Source of the DNA: Cupriavidus necator
Lineage (GTDB): Bacteria > Pseudomonadota > Gammaproteobacteria > Burkholderiales > Burkholderiaceae
Reading direction: 5' to 3'
Length of the DNA: 64,000 bases
Assembly: GCA_022041995.1 (NCBI GenBank)
Contig: CP074381.1
Span: 2,542,001-2,606,000 of the forward strand
Shown one piece after another: positions 17,099 through 27,533 of this stretch (positions within the stretch are counted from its first letter, which is position 1; every line of letters starts with the position of its first letter). The notes beneath the pieces were generated by a model. It was not told the DNA's origin, did not search any database, and was given only the letters and a program-made list of their open reading frames with translations. The position numbers and the translations under genes were made by a program.

Positions 17099-17136
17099 AA
17101 AAAAAAACGCGCCGTCCCTGAGAGAGAACGGCGCGT
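17099..17136 (-). terminator. aceA rho-independent terminator
   Basis: A 9-bp perfect stem (ACGCGCCGT / ACGGCGCGT) with a 12-base loop is followed on the minus strand by a run of nine T. It lies about 80 bases past the aceA stop. Confidence 0.9.
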
Positions 17137-17214
17137 CGCCTAAATCAGAAAGCGTGATGGTCGCACGCCTTCCTTAACCGCCGGACCCACGTCCCGGCGG
17201 GGTGACCAGGAGAG

Positions 17215-18516
<1,302 letters not shown>

Positions 18517-18846
18517 TCTCCTGATGATTGGGGGATGGCAGAGAATCTGTTGATCACCTGGCCTGGGCTGCGTCGCGGTGCTGCTGCGTGGGCCGCTGTT
18601 TTTCGCGCCTCATGTCATGCGTCTTATATAAGAGTGTAGGGAACGCTCCCGCATTGCAACAACCTGGATCTGCAGTTGCCGCTTAGTTATTTTATTTCAA
18701 TAATTCAATAACTTAGTGAGTTTATTTCACGATGCGGGACATGATATTCCATCATGAGAAATGATCTTGTGCTACGCAAACCATGATTTTTGCGGTCCAA
18801 AACATCTTTCCACATCGTGAAAAATGCGCAGAATGCGCTGCAGCCG
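18517..18846 (-). other. aceA upstream region, AT-rich
   Basis: No gene is seen in these 330 bases. A possible -10 box (TATATA, 18630-18625) precedes aceA, without a convincing -35 partner. From about 18684 to 18745 the sequence is strikingly AT-rich for this genome and contains the inverted repeat AGTTATT...AATAACT. This is a plausible control region for acetate or fatty-acid response, but no known operator was recognised. Confidence 0.4.
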
Positions 18847-19800
18847 CTAGCGCAGGCGTGCGGCGACCAATCCTGCCGAGGCCGGCGCCCCCTCCACATG
18901 CTCGACAAACTCCCGCACCATGGCCGCAAACGCTTGCGCGTCAGCCAGCGGCAGCCAATGGTATGCAGGAACCGTGCGGCGCCAGAGTTGCGTGGTCCAG
19001 CGCTGCAGGTCTTCCGTCAGGGCCGGCTTCACATAGCGGTCATGCAGCGGCACGATCACCTGTACCGGTGCGTGGGCGTGCCGCTGGCGCGGGGCGCGCA
19101 GTACCGGCAAGAAATTGGCGCGATAAAGGCGCACGCCATGGCAGCCATCCGCGGCTTGTGTCGGACTGGGCCCGGTGCGCAGGCCCTCGGTCAGGCGCAG
19201 GTAGCGCGGCCAGGCGCGGCCAAGCCACAGCCGCCAGGTCAGTTCCGGCAGCCACGGCAGGTGGAAGGCACCCACATACCAGGATGCCGCCAGTTGCCTG
19301 AGGGACTTGCCCAACCCCGCCAGTGACCGCTGGGCACGTAGTTCGCGCAAGCCGATCGCCGCATGGTCCAGGCAGGGACCGGAGCAGGAGGTGAACGAGG
19401 CGATGCGCCCTTGCAGCCGCGCATCGGTAACGAATTCCCAGCTCTGGATCGAGCCCCAGTCATGGCCGACCAGGTGTACCGGCCGCTGCGGCGAGACCGT
19501 GTCGATGACGGCGATGAAGTCGTCTGCCAGCTTCCCGAGCCGATAGGCGCCGACGTCTTGCGGCGCCGTGGAGCGACCGGCACCGCGCACGTCGTAGGCG
19601 ACTACATGGAAACGCTGCGCCAGCCGCGGCGCCACGCCGCGCCAGACCTCGCTGTTGTCGGGATAACCATGCACCAGCACGATGGTGGGCCGCGCCGGTC
19701 CGGGCTCGCCCCAGTTGGTGGCGGACAGCCGCACATCGGCGGCATGGATGAAGAACTGGCGGGGAAAGACTTGCGGTGGCAGGGATTGCGGAGCATTCAT
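18847..19800 (-). CDS. alpha/beta hydrolase, epoxide hydrolase-like
   Basis: A 317-residue alpha/beta hydrolase. The oxyanion region is VLVHGYPDNSEVW, and the nucleophile elbow is VGHDWGS, where Asp (not Ser) suggests an epoxide hydrolase or haloalkane dehalogenase-type mechanism. HDRYV holds the likely acid and YHWLPLADAQAF the catalytic His. There is no signal peptide. ATG 19815 is an alternative start. It is the last gene of a minus-strand run beginning with the IlvD-type dehydratase, separated from the upstream dehydrogenase by 139 bases, so co-transcription is possible but not certain. Confidence 0.75.
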   Translation of the reverse strand: MNAPQSLPPQVFPRQFFIHAADVRLSATNWGEPGPARPTIVLVHGYPDNSEVWRGVAPRLAQRFHVVAYDVRGAGRSTAPQDVGAYRLGKLADDFIAVIDTVSPQRPVHLVGHDWGSIQSWEFVTDARLQGRIASFTSCSGPCLDHAAIGLRELRAQRSLAGLGKSLRQLAASWYVGAFHLPWLPELTWRLWLGRAWPRYLRLTEGLRTGPSPTQAADGCHGVRLYRANFLPVLRAPRQRHAHAPVQVIVPLHDRYVKPALTEDLQRWTTQLWRRTVPAYHWLPLADAQAFAAMVREFVEHVEGAPASAGLVAARLR

Positions 19801-19939
19801 GGCCGTCGATTCCATTGATCAATGTCATCGCCGGCCATGCTACGCAAAAGTGAACGGCGCCGCGAACGGGCGCCGCCTGTTTGAAACAAGCCATGCGATC
19901 TCCCCCGGCGTGCGCAGGAGCCGGACGCCCGCGTTCGCG

Positions 19940-20887
19940 TCAGATCGCAGACTTGCTTACGGCACCGGTAGCAAAGAACTGCTGCAGGTTCTCGAACACC
20001 AGTTCGGCCATTGCCTGGCGCGTCTCGTGGGTGGCGCTGGCGATATGCGGAAGCAGCACGACGTTGTCCAGGCCGAACAGCGCCTCGGGGACGTTCGGTT
20101 CATCCTCGAAGACATCCAGTCCGGCTCCCGCGATGCGCTGGTGAACCAGCGCATCGACGAGCGCCGCCTCGTCCACCACCGTGCCGCGCGCGATATTGAT
20201 CAGGAAGCCTTGCGGGCCCAGCGCGTCGAGGACGGCGGCGCAAACCAGGTGGCGCGTGGACGGCCCGCCCGCGGTGGCGACGATGAGGTAGTCGGCCCAG
20301 CGGGCCAGCGCCTCCAGCGAGGGTTCGTAGGCGTAAGGCGCATCGTCGGACGGATTGCGGCTGTGATACCGGACCTCCATGTCGAACCCTGAGGAGCGGT
20401 GCGCGATAACGCGTCCGATGCGGCCCATGCCGATGATGCCCAGCCGCTTGCCGCTCACGCGCGTGGCCAGCGCAAACGGTCCCCTGGGCCATTCGCCCCG
20501 GCGCACGAAGCGGTCCGCCGCGCTGATCTTGCGCGACACGTCCATCAGCAGCGCGAAGGCGGCATCGGCGACACAGTCGTTCAATACGTCAGGGGTGTAG
20601 CCCACGGCGATGCCGCGGCTGCGCGCGGTGTCGAGGTCGAGCTTGTCAAGGCCCACGCCAAAGCTGGAGATCACGCGCAGCGACGGCAATGCGGCCAGCA
20701 GCGCGGCGTCGGCCCCGATCGCGGCACGCGTGGTCAGGGCCACGAACTCACCGCCGTGGCGGGCGAGGAAGCCGGCGGGGTCGGTCTCCGTCCAGAACGG
20801 GTGGATGTCGTAGTGATCGGCGAGACGCCCTTCGATGGCTTCCGGCAGGCGGCCATGCTGCAGCAGGCGGGGTTTCATGCGATGCAT
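19940..20887 (-). CDS. D-2-hydroxyacid dehydrogenase
   Basis: A 315-residue NAD(P)-dependent 2-hydroxyacid dehydrogenase, closest by pattern to glyoxylate/hydroxypyruvate reductases. The Rossmann loop is GIIGMGRIGRVIA, NIARGTVVDE holds the substrate-binding Arg, DVFEDEPNVPE the catalytic Glu, and LLPHIASAT the catalytic His. It lies 23 bases after a Bug receptor gene in the predicted dehydratase operon, so it probably reduces or oxidises a 2-keto/2-hydroxy acid made in that pathway. Confidence 0.88.
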   Translation of the reverse strand: MHRMKPRLLQHGRLPEAIEGRLADHYDIHPFWTETDPAGFLARHGGEFVALTTRAAIGADAALLAALPSLRVISSFGVGLDKLDLDTARSRGIAVGYTPDVLNDCVADAAFALLMDVSRKISAADRFVRRGEWPRGPFALATRVSGKRLGIIGMGRIGRVIAHRSSGFDMEVRYHSRNPSDDAPYAYEPSLEALARWADYLIVATAGGPSTRHLVCAAVLDALGPQGFLINIARGTVVDEAALVDALVHQRIAGAGLDVFEDEPNVPEALFGLDNVVLLPHIASATHETRQAMAELVFENLQQFFATGAVSKSAI

Positions 20888-20910
20888 CCTTTGAAGAGAG
20901 AGTGGACCCG

Positions 20911-21915
20911 TCAGTCGGCCCGCAGCTTGTTGTCAACGATGACCTTAGCGTAGCGCTTGCGGTCGGCGGCAATCAGCTCGCCGAACTGCTGCGGGGTGCT
21001 GCCTACGGGGATCGCGCCCTGCTCTACCAGTTGCTGGCGGACTTCCGGCAGCGCCACCACCTGCTTCACGCCCGCGGCAATCTTCTCGACGATATCCTTC
21101 GACGTGCCGGCCGGCGCGAGCAGGCCTACCCACGAGCCGGATTCCGCTGCGGCGATCCCAGCCTCCGCCAGCGTCGGCACATCAGGCAAGGCGGGCGAGC
21201 GCACCTTGCCCGTTACCGCCAGCGCGCGCAGCTTGCCGGCCTTGACGTGTCCCGCGGTTTCCAGCACCGAGGCGAACAGCATGTCGACGTTGCCGGCCAT
21301 CAGGTCGGTCATGGCGGCGCCGCCGCCCTTATAGGGCACGTGCAGCATGTCGGCGCCGGTGGCAGCCTTGAAGATCTCGCCCGACAGGTGCGGCGAGCCG
21401 CCGGTGCCCGAACTGGCGAACGTCAGCTTGCCGGGCTGCGCCTTGGCCAGCGCCACGAGGTCCTTGGCGGTCTTTGCGGCCAGCCTGGGCGTGACCACCA
21501 GCACGAACGGCAGCTCGGCCATCTCGGTCACCGGCACCAGGCGGTTTGGGTCATAGGAAAGCTTGGCGTACAGCGTAGGGTTGATCGACTGCGTGCCGAC
21601 ATTGCCGGCCACCAGCGTGTAGCCATCGGGCTTGGCGCGCGCCGCCAGTTCCAGGCCGACATTGCCGGCCGCGCCCGGGCGATTGTCCACCAGCACCGGC
21701 TGTCCCCATAGCTGCGACAGGCGCTGGGCGACCAGCCGCGTGGCGATGTCGGTGCCGCCGCCCGGCGTGAACGGCAGGATGATCGTGACCGGCCGTGCCG
21801 GCCAGCCACCGGTGCCCTGTGCCTGCGCGGCAGGCGCCAGCAGCGGCGCGGCGGCGAGGCAAAGGGCCAGCAGGACGCTGCGCCGGCCGCCAGTGGTTTG
21901 CTTTCGATGTGGCAT
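20911..21915 (-). CDS. Bug/TctC-family periplasmic receptor 1
   Basis: A 334-residue tripartite tricarboxylate transporter (Bug) solute receptor. It has a signal peptide (SVLLALCLAAAPLLAPAAQA), the family start WPARPVTIILPFTPGGGTD and the ligand-binding signature VDNRPGAAGNVG. It binds an organic acid in the periplasm. The start at 21915 puts the signal peptide at the N-terminus. It is the last of three tandem Bug genes. No TctA/TctB membrane genes are in the window, so it must use a distant transporter or act as a sensor. Confidence 0.88.
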   Translation of the reverse strand: MPHRKQTTGGRRSVLLALCLAAAPLLAPAAQAQGTGGWPARPVTIILPFTPGGGTDIATRLVAQRLSQLWGQPVLVDNRPGAAGNVGLELAARAKPDGYTLVAGNVGTQSINPTLYAKLSYDPNRLVPVTEMAELPFVLVVTPRLAAKTAKDLVALAKAQPGKLTFASSGTGGSPHLSGEIFKAATGADMLHVPYKGGGAAMTDLMAGNVDMLFASVLETAGHVKAGKLRALAVTGKVRSPALPDVPTLAEAGIAAAESGSWVGLLAPAGTSKDIVEKIAAGVKQVVALPEVRQQLVEQGAIPVGSTPQQFGELIAADRKRYAKVIVDNKLRAD

Positions 21916-21935
21916 GACTGTCTCTCCGGGTCGCG

Positions 21936-22940
21936 TCATTCCGGCTGGATGCCGGCGTTCCTGGCCACCTTGGCCCACTTGACCATCTCGCTCTGGATGA
22001 AACCGGCGAACTGCGCGGGGCTGCCGCCCGCGGGCTCGATACCCGCGGCCAGCAGGCGTTCGCGCACGTCCGGCGCGGCCAGGGCCTGGTTGATGCCGGC
22101 GTTGAGCTTGTCGATCACGGCCCTGGGCGTGCCGGCGGGCGCCAGGAAGCCGCCCCAGGTACTGGTGTCATAGCCCTGCAGCCCGGCTTCCGCCATGGTG
22201 GGCACCTGCGGCGCGATCGCTGCATGCCTGGTGGTGGTGACGGCCAGCGCCCTGACCTTGCCGGCTTTCACCTGCGGGCCGATCGCGGCCACGGTGTCAA
22301 ACATCAGCGAGACGCGCCCGCTGGTCAGGTCCGGATGCGCCAGCGTGCTGCCCTTGTAGGGCACGTGGACCATGTCGATGCCGGCCATGCTCTTGAACAG
22401 TTCGCCCGAGAAATGCGGCGCCCCGCCCGATCCGCTCGACGCGAACGACAGCTCGCCGGGATGGGCCTTGCCATAGGCGATCAGTTCCTTGACCGACTTC
22501 ACGGGGACCGATGGCGAGACTACCAGCATCAGCGGCACGACATGCGTCAGCACGACCGGCTCGAAGCTCTTCACCGTATCGAACGGCAGCTTGCGCACCA
22601 TGCTGGGGTTGATGGCGTGGCTGCTTGCCACGAGCGCGAGCGTGTAGCCGTCCGGGGCGGCCTTGGCCACCAGGTCGGTGCCGACGATGCCGGTCGCCCC
22701 GCTGCGGTTGTCCACGACCACCGACTGGCCCCAGGCCGCGGTCAGCTTCTGGCCGACAAGCCGCGCGACGAGATCGATGGCCCCTCCCGGCGAAGCCGGC
22801 ACGACGACGGTGATCGGTTTGCTGGGATAGCTTTGCGCACGGACGCCGGCGGGCGCGAGCGCGAGGAAGAGCGCTGTCGCGGCGAGGGCGGCGGCAAGGC
22901 GGGAGAATCCTGGTGCGATGGAATGGAGGGTGGTTTTCAT
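21936..22940 (-). CDS. Bug/TctC-family periplasmic receptor 2
   Basis: A 334-residue Bug receptor with a signal peptide (LAAALAATALFLALAPAGVRA), the family start YPSKPITVVVPASPGGAID and VDNRSGATGIVG. It is clearly a paralogue of its neighbours but diverged, so separate ligands are likely rather than recent duplication. It starts 125 bases after the preceding Bug gene, and that gap contains a repeat hairpin. Confidence 0.88.
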   Translation of the reverse strand: MKTTLHSIAPGFSRLAAALAATALFLALAPAGVRAQSYPSKPITVVVPASPGGAIDLVARLVGQKLTAAWGQSVVVDNRSGATGIVGTDLVAKAAPDGYTLALVASSHAINPSMVRKLPFDTVKSFEPVVLTHVVPLMLVVSPSVPVKSVKELIAYGKAHPGELSFASSGSGGAPHFSGELFKSMAGIDMVHVPYKGSTLAHPDLTSGRVSLMFDTVAAIGPQVKAGKVRALAVTTTRHAAIAPQVPTMAEAGLQGYDTSTWGGFLAPAGTPRAVIDKLNAGINQALAAPDVRERLLAAGIEPAGGSPAQFAGFIQSEMVKWAKVARNAGIQPE

Positions 22941-22996
22941 GGTGTCTCCTGCCTGTGAATTCATTTGGCGAACGTCGGCTGCCGGCTGGCGGTTTG

Positions 22997-23024
22997 CTCC
23001 CCTCTCCCGCTTGCGAGAGGGGAG
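22997..23024. repeat. REP-like hairpin CTCCCCTCTC...GAGAGGGGAG
   Basis: A perfect 10-bp stem with loop CCGCTTGC between two Bug receptor genes. Its core (CCTCTCC / GAGAGG around a CGCTTGC loop) recurs in inverted form at 47413-47450, so it belongs to a dispersed family. It may also lower expression of the downstream gene. Confidence 0.7.
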
Positions 23025-23065
23025 TACCCAATCGCGGGGCGGTCTCATGCCCCTTCCCTACCCGC

Positions 23066-24067
23066 TTACTCGACGCGCGCCCCGGATTTCTTCACCAGCG
23101 CAGCCCAGCGCGGGATCTCCTTGTCCATCAGCGCCGACAACTCGGCGGGCGTGCTGCCCACCACCTCCATGCCCAGCTGCTGCGTCAAGCGTTGCTGCAC
23201 GGCGGGCTGCTTCAGCGCGCGCACGACTTCGGCGTTAAGCCGTTGCACGACGTCTTTCGGCGTCCCGCGCGGGGCATAGAGCGCTTGCCATGAGACCATT
23301 TCAAAACCGCTGACGCCGGCTTCGGCCATGGTCGGCACCTTGGGCAGCAGCGCGGAGCGCATCGGTGAAGTCACCGCCAGCGGGCGCAGCTTGCCGGCCT
23401 TGATCATGGCCTCGCCCGCGGTCAGTTGATCGAACAGGAATGGCACGAGCCCCGCGGCCACGTCCTGCACCGCCTGCGGGCTGCCCTTGTACGGCACGTG
23501 GGTCATCGGGACCTGGATCAGGTCCGCGAACAGTTCGCCGGCCAGGTGGGTCGACGTGCCCGCCCCGGATGAGGCGAAACTGAGGCCGTTTTTCTTCTTC
23601 GCGTAGGCGATCAGTTCCTGCACATTGTTGACCGGCAGGTCCGCATTCACCATCAGCACGTTCGGCACGTAGCCGACCAGGCTGACCGGCTCGAAATCCT
23701 TGACCGGGTCATACGACAGGTTCTTGTACAGGCTGGCGTTGATGGCGTGGGTGCTGATGGTGCCGCCGAACAGCGTGTAGCCGTCCGGCCTGGCGCGCGC
23801 CACATAGCCCGCGCCCACGGCGCCGGCCGCACCGGGGCGGTTCTCCACAACTACCGGCTGGCCGAGGGCGCGCGAGACTTCCTGGCCGATGGTGCGTGCG
23901 ACGATGTCGGTCGAACCGCCGGCCGCGAATGGCACGACCCACGTGATCGGGCGCGACGGCCATTTGTCCTGGGCCCGGGCTGGCGCGCAGGCGGCGCCGA
24001 TGCCAAAGGCGAGGCACGCGGCCAGCATGCGGGCGCCGCGTGTCGCGGCTGAAATGCGTTGCTTCAT
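23066..24067 (-). CDS. Bug/TctC-family periplasmic receptor 3
   Basis: A 333-residue Bug receptor with a signal peptide (MLAACLAFGIGAACAPARA), WPSRPITWVVPFAAGGSTD and VENRPGAAGAVG. It is the first of three Bug genes after the dehydratase and RraA-like genes. The order enzyme-enzyme-receptors suggests it imports the acid handled by the operon. Confidence 0.88.
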   Translation of the reverse strand: MKQRISAATRGARMLAACLAFGIGAACAPARAQDKWPSRPITWVVPFAAGGSTDIVARTIGQEVSRALGQPVVVENRPGAAGAVGAGYVARARPDGYTLFGGTISTHAINASLYKNLSYDPVKDFEPVSLVGYVPNVLMVNADLPVNNVQELIAYAKKKNGLSFASSGAGTSTHLAGELFADLIQVPMTHVPYKGSPQAVQDVAAGLVPFLFDQLTAGEAMIKAGKLRPLAVTSPMRSALLPKVPTMAEAGVSGFEMVSWQALYAPRGTPKDVVQRLNAEVVRALKQPAVQQRLTQQLGMEVVGSTPAELSALMDKEIPRWAALVKKSGARVE

Positions 24068-24120
24068 GTTGTCTCCTGCCATGGCCGGTCGTACCGGCCT
24101 CTTTGTTATCGTTGGCGCGC

Positions 24121-24840
24121 TCAGCGGCCGGTGGCCTTGCGCCAGGCCGCGAAGTCTTCGCGGGCCTGCTCGCTGGTGGGCGGATAGAGTCCGATGATGG
24201 AGCGGCCCCGGTTCACTTCCTCGGTGACAAAGTCCTCGAACGCGGTCATTTCCACCGCCTCGGCGGCGATCTCTTCAGCCAGGTGCGCCGGGATCACGAT
24301 TACGCCCTCGCTGTCGCCGACCACGACATCACCGGGGAATACCGCCACGTCGCCGCAGCCGATCGGCACGTTGAATTCCAGCGCCTGGTGCAGCGTGAGA
24401 TTGGTCGGCGCCGACGGCCGGTGGTGATAGGCGGGCATGGCCAGCCTGGCGATCTCCGGCGAATCGCGCAAGCCGCCGTCGGTGACGATGCCGGCACCGC
24501 CGCGCTGCATCAGCCGCGTGACCAGGATCGAGCCGGCCGAGGCCGCGCGCGCGTCCTTGCGGCTGTCGATCACCAGCACCGCGCCCGGCGGGCATTGCTC
24601 GATGGCCTGCCGCTGCGGATGGGCCGGGTCCTGGAACACCGTGATGGGATTGAGGTCCTCGCGCGCCGGGATATAACGCAGCGTGAAGGCCTCGCCCACC
24701 ATGTTGCCACCCTCCGGATTGAGCGGGCGCACGTCCTGGATGAACTGGTTGCGCAGGCCGCGCTTGAACAGCGCGGTGCACAGCGTGGCGGTGCTGACGG
24801 TCTTGAGCCGTTCCCGTATGGCGGGGCTGAGTTGGGTCAT
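24121..24840 (-). CDS. RraA-like / HMG-CHA aldolase family protein (long form)
   Basis: A 239-residue RraA-fold protein. The metal-dependent aldolase/decarboxylase motif appears as GLRDSPEI (R-D-x-x-E), preceded by a conserved GSILVTRL segment. Members either inhibit RNase E or act as 4-hydroxy-4-methyl-2-oxoglutarate-type aldolases; the retained R-D-x-x-E and the position 18 bases after a sugar-acid dehydratase favour a catabolic enzyme acting on a 2-oxo acid. It is longer than classical RraA (about 160 residues). Confidence 0.75.
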   Translation of the reverse strand: MTQLSPAIRERLKTVSTATLCTALFKRGLRNQFIQDVRPLNPEGGNMVGEAFTLRYIPAREDLNPITVFQDPAHPQRQAIEQCPPGAVLVIDSRKDARAASAGSILVTRLMQRGGAGIVTDGGLRDSPEIARLAMPAYHHRPSAPTNLTLHQALEFNVPIGCGDVAVFPGDVVVGDSEGVIVIPAHLAEEIAAEAVEMTAFEDFVTEEVNRGRSIIGLYPPTSEQAREDFAAWRKATGR

Positions 24841-24858
24841 GGTGGTCCTTGCCGGGCG

Positions 24859-26598
24859 TCAGTAAATGTTCGGCTCGCCGGTGGGCGCGCCGAAGTCGGT
24901 TTGCAGGAAGTCGAAATCGCAGCCTTCATTGGCCTGGCGGATATGCTGGGAGAACATCCAGCCATAGCCGCGCCCGAAACGCGGCGGCGGCGGCGTCCAT
25001 TGCGCACGGCGGCGCGCCAGTTCTTCGTCGGACACTTCCAGATGGATGCTGCGCTGCTCGATGTCGACCGAAATCAGGTCGCCGGTGCGCACCAGCGCGA
25101 ACGGCCCGCCGACATACGATTCCGGCGAGACATGGAGGATGCAGGCGCCGTAGCTGGTGCCGCTCATGCGCGCATCCGACATGCGCAGCATGTCGCGTAC
25201 GCCCTGCCTTACCAGCTTCTTCGGGATCGGCAGCATGCCCCACTCCGGCATGCCGGGCCCGCCTTGCGGCCCCGCGTTGCGCAGGATCAGCACGTGGTCG
25301 GCGGTGACATCGAGGTCGTCGCGCTCCACGGCTTCCTTCATCGACGGATAGTCGTCGAACACAAGCGCCGGCCCCTTATGCTTGTAGAAGCGCTTGTCGC
25401 ACGCGCTGGGCTTGATCACGCAGCCATCCGGCGCGATATTGCCCTTGAGCACGGCCAGCGCGCCTTCCTGGTAGAGCGCGTTCTCCGGCGTGCGGATCAC
25501 GTCATCGTTGTAGACCTCGGCGCCCGCGATGGTTTCCCCCAACTTGCGGCCGGTGACAGTCAGCGCGTCGAGATGCAGGCGATCCTTGATACGGGACATC
25601 AGCGCGGGCAGGCCACCCGCGTAGAAGAAGTCCTCCATCAGGTATTTGTCGCCGCTGGGGCGGATGTTGGCAACCACCGGCACGCGCCGGCTGGCGGCGT
25701 CGAAGTCCTCAAGTCCGATGTCATGGCCGGCGCGCCGCGCCATGGCGATGACATGGATGACCGCGTTGGTGGAACAGCCCATCGCCATGGCCACGGCGAT
25801 GGCGTTCTCATACGACTGGCGCGTCTGGATACGCTGCGGCGTCAGGTCTTCCCACACCATGTCGACAATGCGGCGGCCGGCGTCGGCACACATGCGGATG
25901 TGATTGGCATCGGCGGCCGGGATCGAGGACGCGCCGGGCAGCGTCATGCCGATCGCTTCAGCGATGGCGGTCATGGTGCTGGCCGTGCCCATCGTCATGC
26001 AGGTGCCGTGGCTGCGGGCAATGCCGCCTTCGATGCCGGTCCACTCCGCCTCGCTGATATTGCCCGCGCGGCGTTCGTCCCAGTACTTCCACGCGTCCGA
26101 GCCGGAGCCCAGCACGTTGCCCTTGTAGTTGCCGCGCAGCATCGGGCCGGCCGGCACGAAGATGGCCGGCACGCCCGCGCTGGTGGCGCCCATCAGCAGG
26201 CCCGGCGTGGTCTTGTCGCAGCCGCCCATCAGCACGGCCCCATCGATGGGATGCGAGCGGATCAGCTCTTCAGCCTCCATCGCCAGGAAGTTGCGATAGA
26301 GCATGGTGGTCGGCTTGACCGAGCTTTCCGACAGCGAGATCGCCGGCAGCTCGATGGGAAAGCCGCCCGCCTGCAGGATGCCGCGCTTGACGTCGTCGAC
26401 GCGCTGCTTGAAGTGGGCATGGCACGGGTTGATGTCCGACCACGTGTTGATGATGGCGATGAGCGGCTTGCCCATCCACTCGCCCGGCGAGTACCCCATC
26501 TGCATGATGCGGGACCGATGGCCCGAGGAACGCAGGTCATCGGGGGCGAACCAGCGCGCGCTGCGCAGCGCGTCCGGCGTCTTCTTGCGAGCCGTCAT
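24859..26598 (-). CDS. IlvD/Edd-family aldonate dehydratase (arabinonate dehydratase-like)
   Basis: A 579-residue iron-sulfur dehydratase turning a sugar acid into its 2-keto-3-deoxy form. Cluster-ligand cysteines lie at residues 59 (NPCHAH), 127 (GGCDKT) and 200 (SHGTC), with the catalytic serine near 479 (ARMSGTSYGA). This is the pattern and length known for pentonate/hexonate dehydratases such as L-arabinonate dehydratase, and differs from the longer Edd. The start at 26598 yields the standard length. It is the first gene of a minus-strand operon with an RraA-like gene, Bug receptors and a hydroxyacid dehydrogenase, divergent from a GntR regulator. The exact sugar acid is not determinable. 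Confidence 0.88.
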   Translation of the reverse strand: MTARKKTPDALRSARWFAPDDLRSSGHRSRIMQMGYSPGEWMGKPLIAIINTWSDINPCHAHFKQRVDDVKRGILQAGGFPIELPAISLSESSVKPTTMLYRNFLAMEAEELIRSHPIDGAVLMGGCDKTTPGLLMGATSAGVPAIFVPAGPMLRGNYKGNVLGSGSDAWKYWDERRAGNISEAEWTGIEGGIARSHGTCMTMGTASTMTAIAEAIGMTLPGASSIPAADANHIRMCADAGRRIVDMVWEDLTPQRIQTRQSYENAIAVAMAMGCSTNAVIHVIAMARRAGHDIGLEDFDAASRRVPVVANIRPSGDKYLMEDFFYAGGLPALMSRIKDRLHLDALTVTGRKLGETIAGAEVYNDDVIRTPENALYQEGALAVLKGNIAPDGCVIKPSACDKRFYKHKGPALVFDDYPSMKEAVERDDLDVTADHVLILRNAGPQGGPGMPEWGMLPIPKKLVRQGVRDMLRMSDARMSGTSYGACILHVSPESYVGGPFALVRTGDLISVDIEQRSIHLEVSDEELARRRAQWTPPPPRFGRGYGWMFSQHIRQANEGCDFDFLQTDFGAPTGEPNIY

Positions 26599-26665
26599 TT
26601 GTCTCTTCCACTTTGTCATCGGCCCCCGCCGCAAGCGGCCGGGCCTAGCTGAAGAACATTAAAGC

Positions 26666-26679
26666 ACTAATATATTAGT
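26666..26679. promoter_or_regulatory. palindromic operator candidate for the GntR regulator
   Basis: ACTAATATATTAGT is a perfect 14-base palindrome centred between the divergent dehydratase and gntR genes (68 bases from the dehydratase start, 97 from gntR). It could also overlap the -10 elements of both promoters. Short AT-centred palindromes of this type are common FadR/FCD-class GntR operators. Confidence 0.65.
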
Positions 26680-26775
26680 ACGTCAATGCAGCTGAAATCC
26701 CTTAGAATCTCAGCCGTTAGGACGCCTTAGCATCGTCAATGTGACGGCGCAGCCGCCCGCCATGCTTTTCCTGTC

Positions 26776-27477
26776 ATGCCAGCCGCAGCCTCTACCTCGC
26801 CCGCCAAGTTCCAGTTTGACCGCACCCGCCATGCGGCGCCGCAGGTGTTCGAGCACATGCGCGACCAGATCATCTCGATGGCGCTGCCGCCCGGCACGGT
26901 CCTGTCGCGTCCAGAACTGGCCGGGCAGTACGGGATCAGCCAGACACCGGTGCGCGACGCGCTGATACGCCTGGGCGAAGAAGGCCTGGTCGACATCTTT
27001 CCGCAGCACGCCACGGTAGTCAGCCCGATCGACGTCGCCATGGCCACGCAGGCGCATTTCCTGCGCCGCTCGGTCGAACTCGAGATCGTGCGCACGCTGG
27101 CGCTGCGGGCCGATCCGGTGCTGGTCGAACGCCTGCGCGCCACGGTGGCGCGGCAGCGCATGATGCTGGAACTGGAAGACCTCGACGAATTCACCGTCAC
27201 GGACCAGGCCTTCCATCGCGAACTCTATGACGCCGCCAGGGTGCCGGACCTGTGGAGCCTGGTGCGCCGGCAAAGCGGCCACCTGGACCGGCTGCGGCGC
27301 CTGCACCTGCCCATTCCCGGCAAGGCGATGGCGGTGCTGCGCGACCACGACGCCATCGTCGACGCCATCGCGGCCGCCGATCCGGCGCGCGCAGAGGAAG
27401 CGCTGCGCGCGCACCTGTCCGGCACGCTGGCCAATATCGACGACATCCGCGCGCGCTTCTCGGACTATTTCCGCTGA
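26776..27477 (+). CDS. GntR-family regulator, FCD (FadR) class
   Basis: A 233-residue regulator. The winged HTH is at about residues 15-80 (LAGQYGISQTPVRDALIRLGEEGLV), followed by an all-helical FCD ligand domain whose metal/ligand residues include DQAFHRELYDAA and RDHDAIVDAI. It diverges from the aldonate dehydratase operon with a perfect palindrome between them, so it is most likely that operon's substrate-responsive repressor. It converges on a gamma-glutamylcyclotransferase-like gene across a strong hairpin. Confidence 0.88.
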   Translation: MPAAASTSPAKFQFDRTRHAAPQVFEHMRDQIISMALPPGTVLSRPELAGQYGISQTPVRDALIRLGEEGLVDIFPQHATVVSPIDVAMATQAHFLRRSVELEIVRTLALRADPVLVERLRATVARQRMMLELEDLDEFTVTDQAFHRELYDAARVPDLWSLVRRQSGHLDRLRRLHLPIPGKAMAVLRDHDAIVDAIAAADPARAEEALRAHLSGTLANIDDIRARFSDYFR

Positions 27478-27533
27478 GGCACCCGCGGCCGCGGACCGTG
27501 TGATGCGCCGCCGAGTCGTGCGTATAGCGCCGG

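Noticed and set aside
24040..26652. 870-codon open frame antisense to the RraA-like and dehydratase genes
   Set aside because: Rich in His, Arg and Ala with no family features; it is the complement of well-conserved genes.
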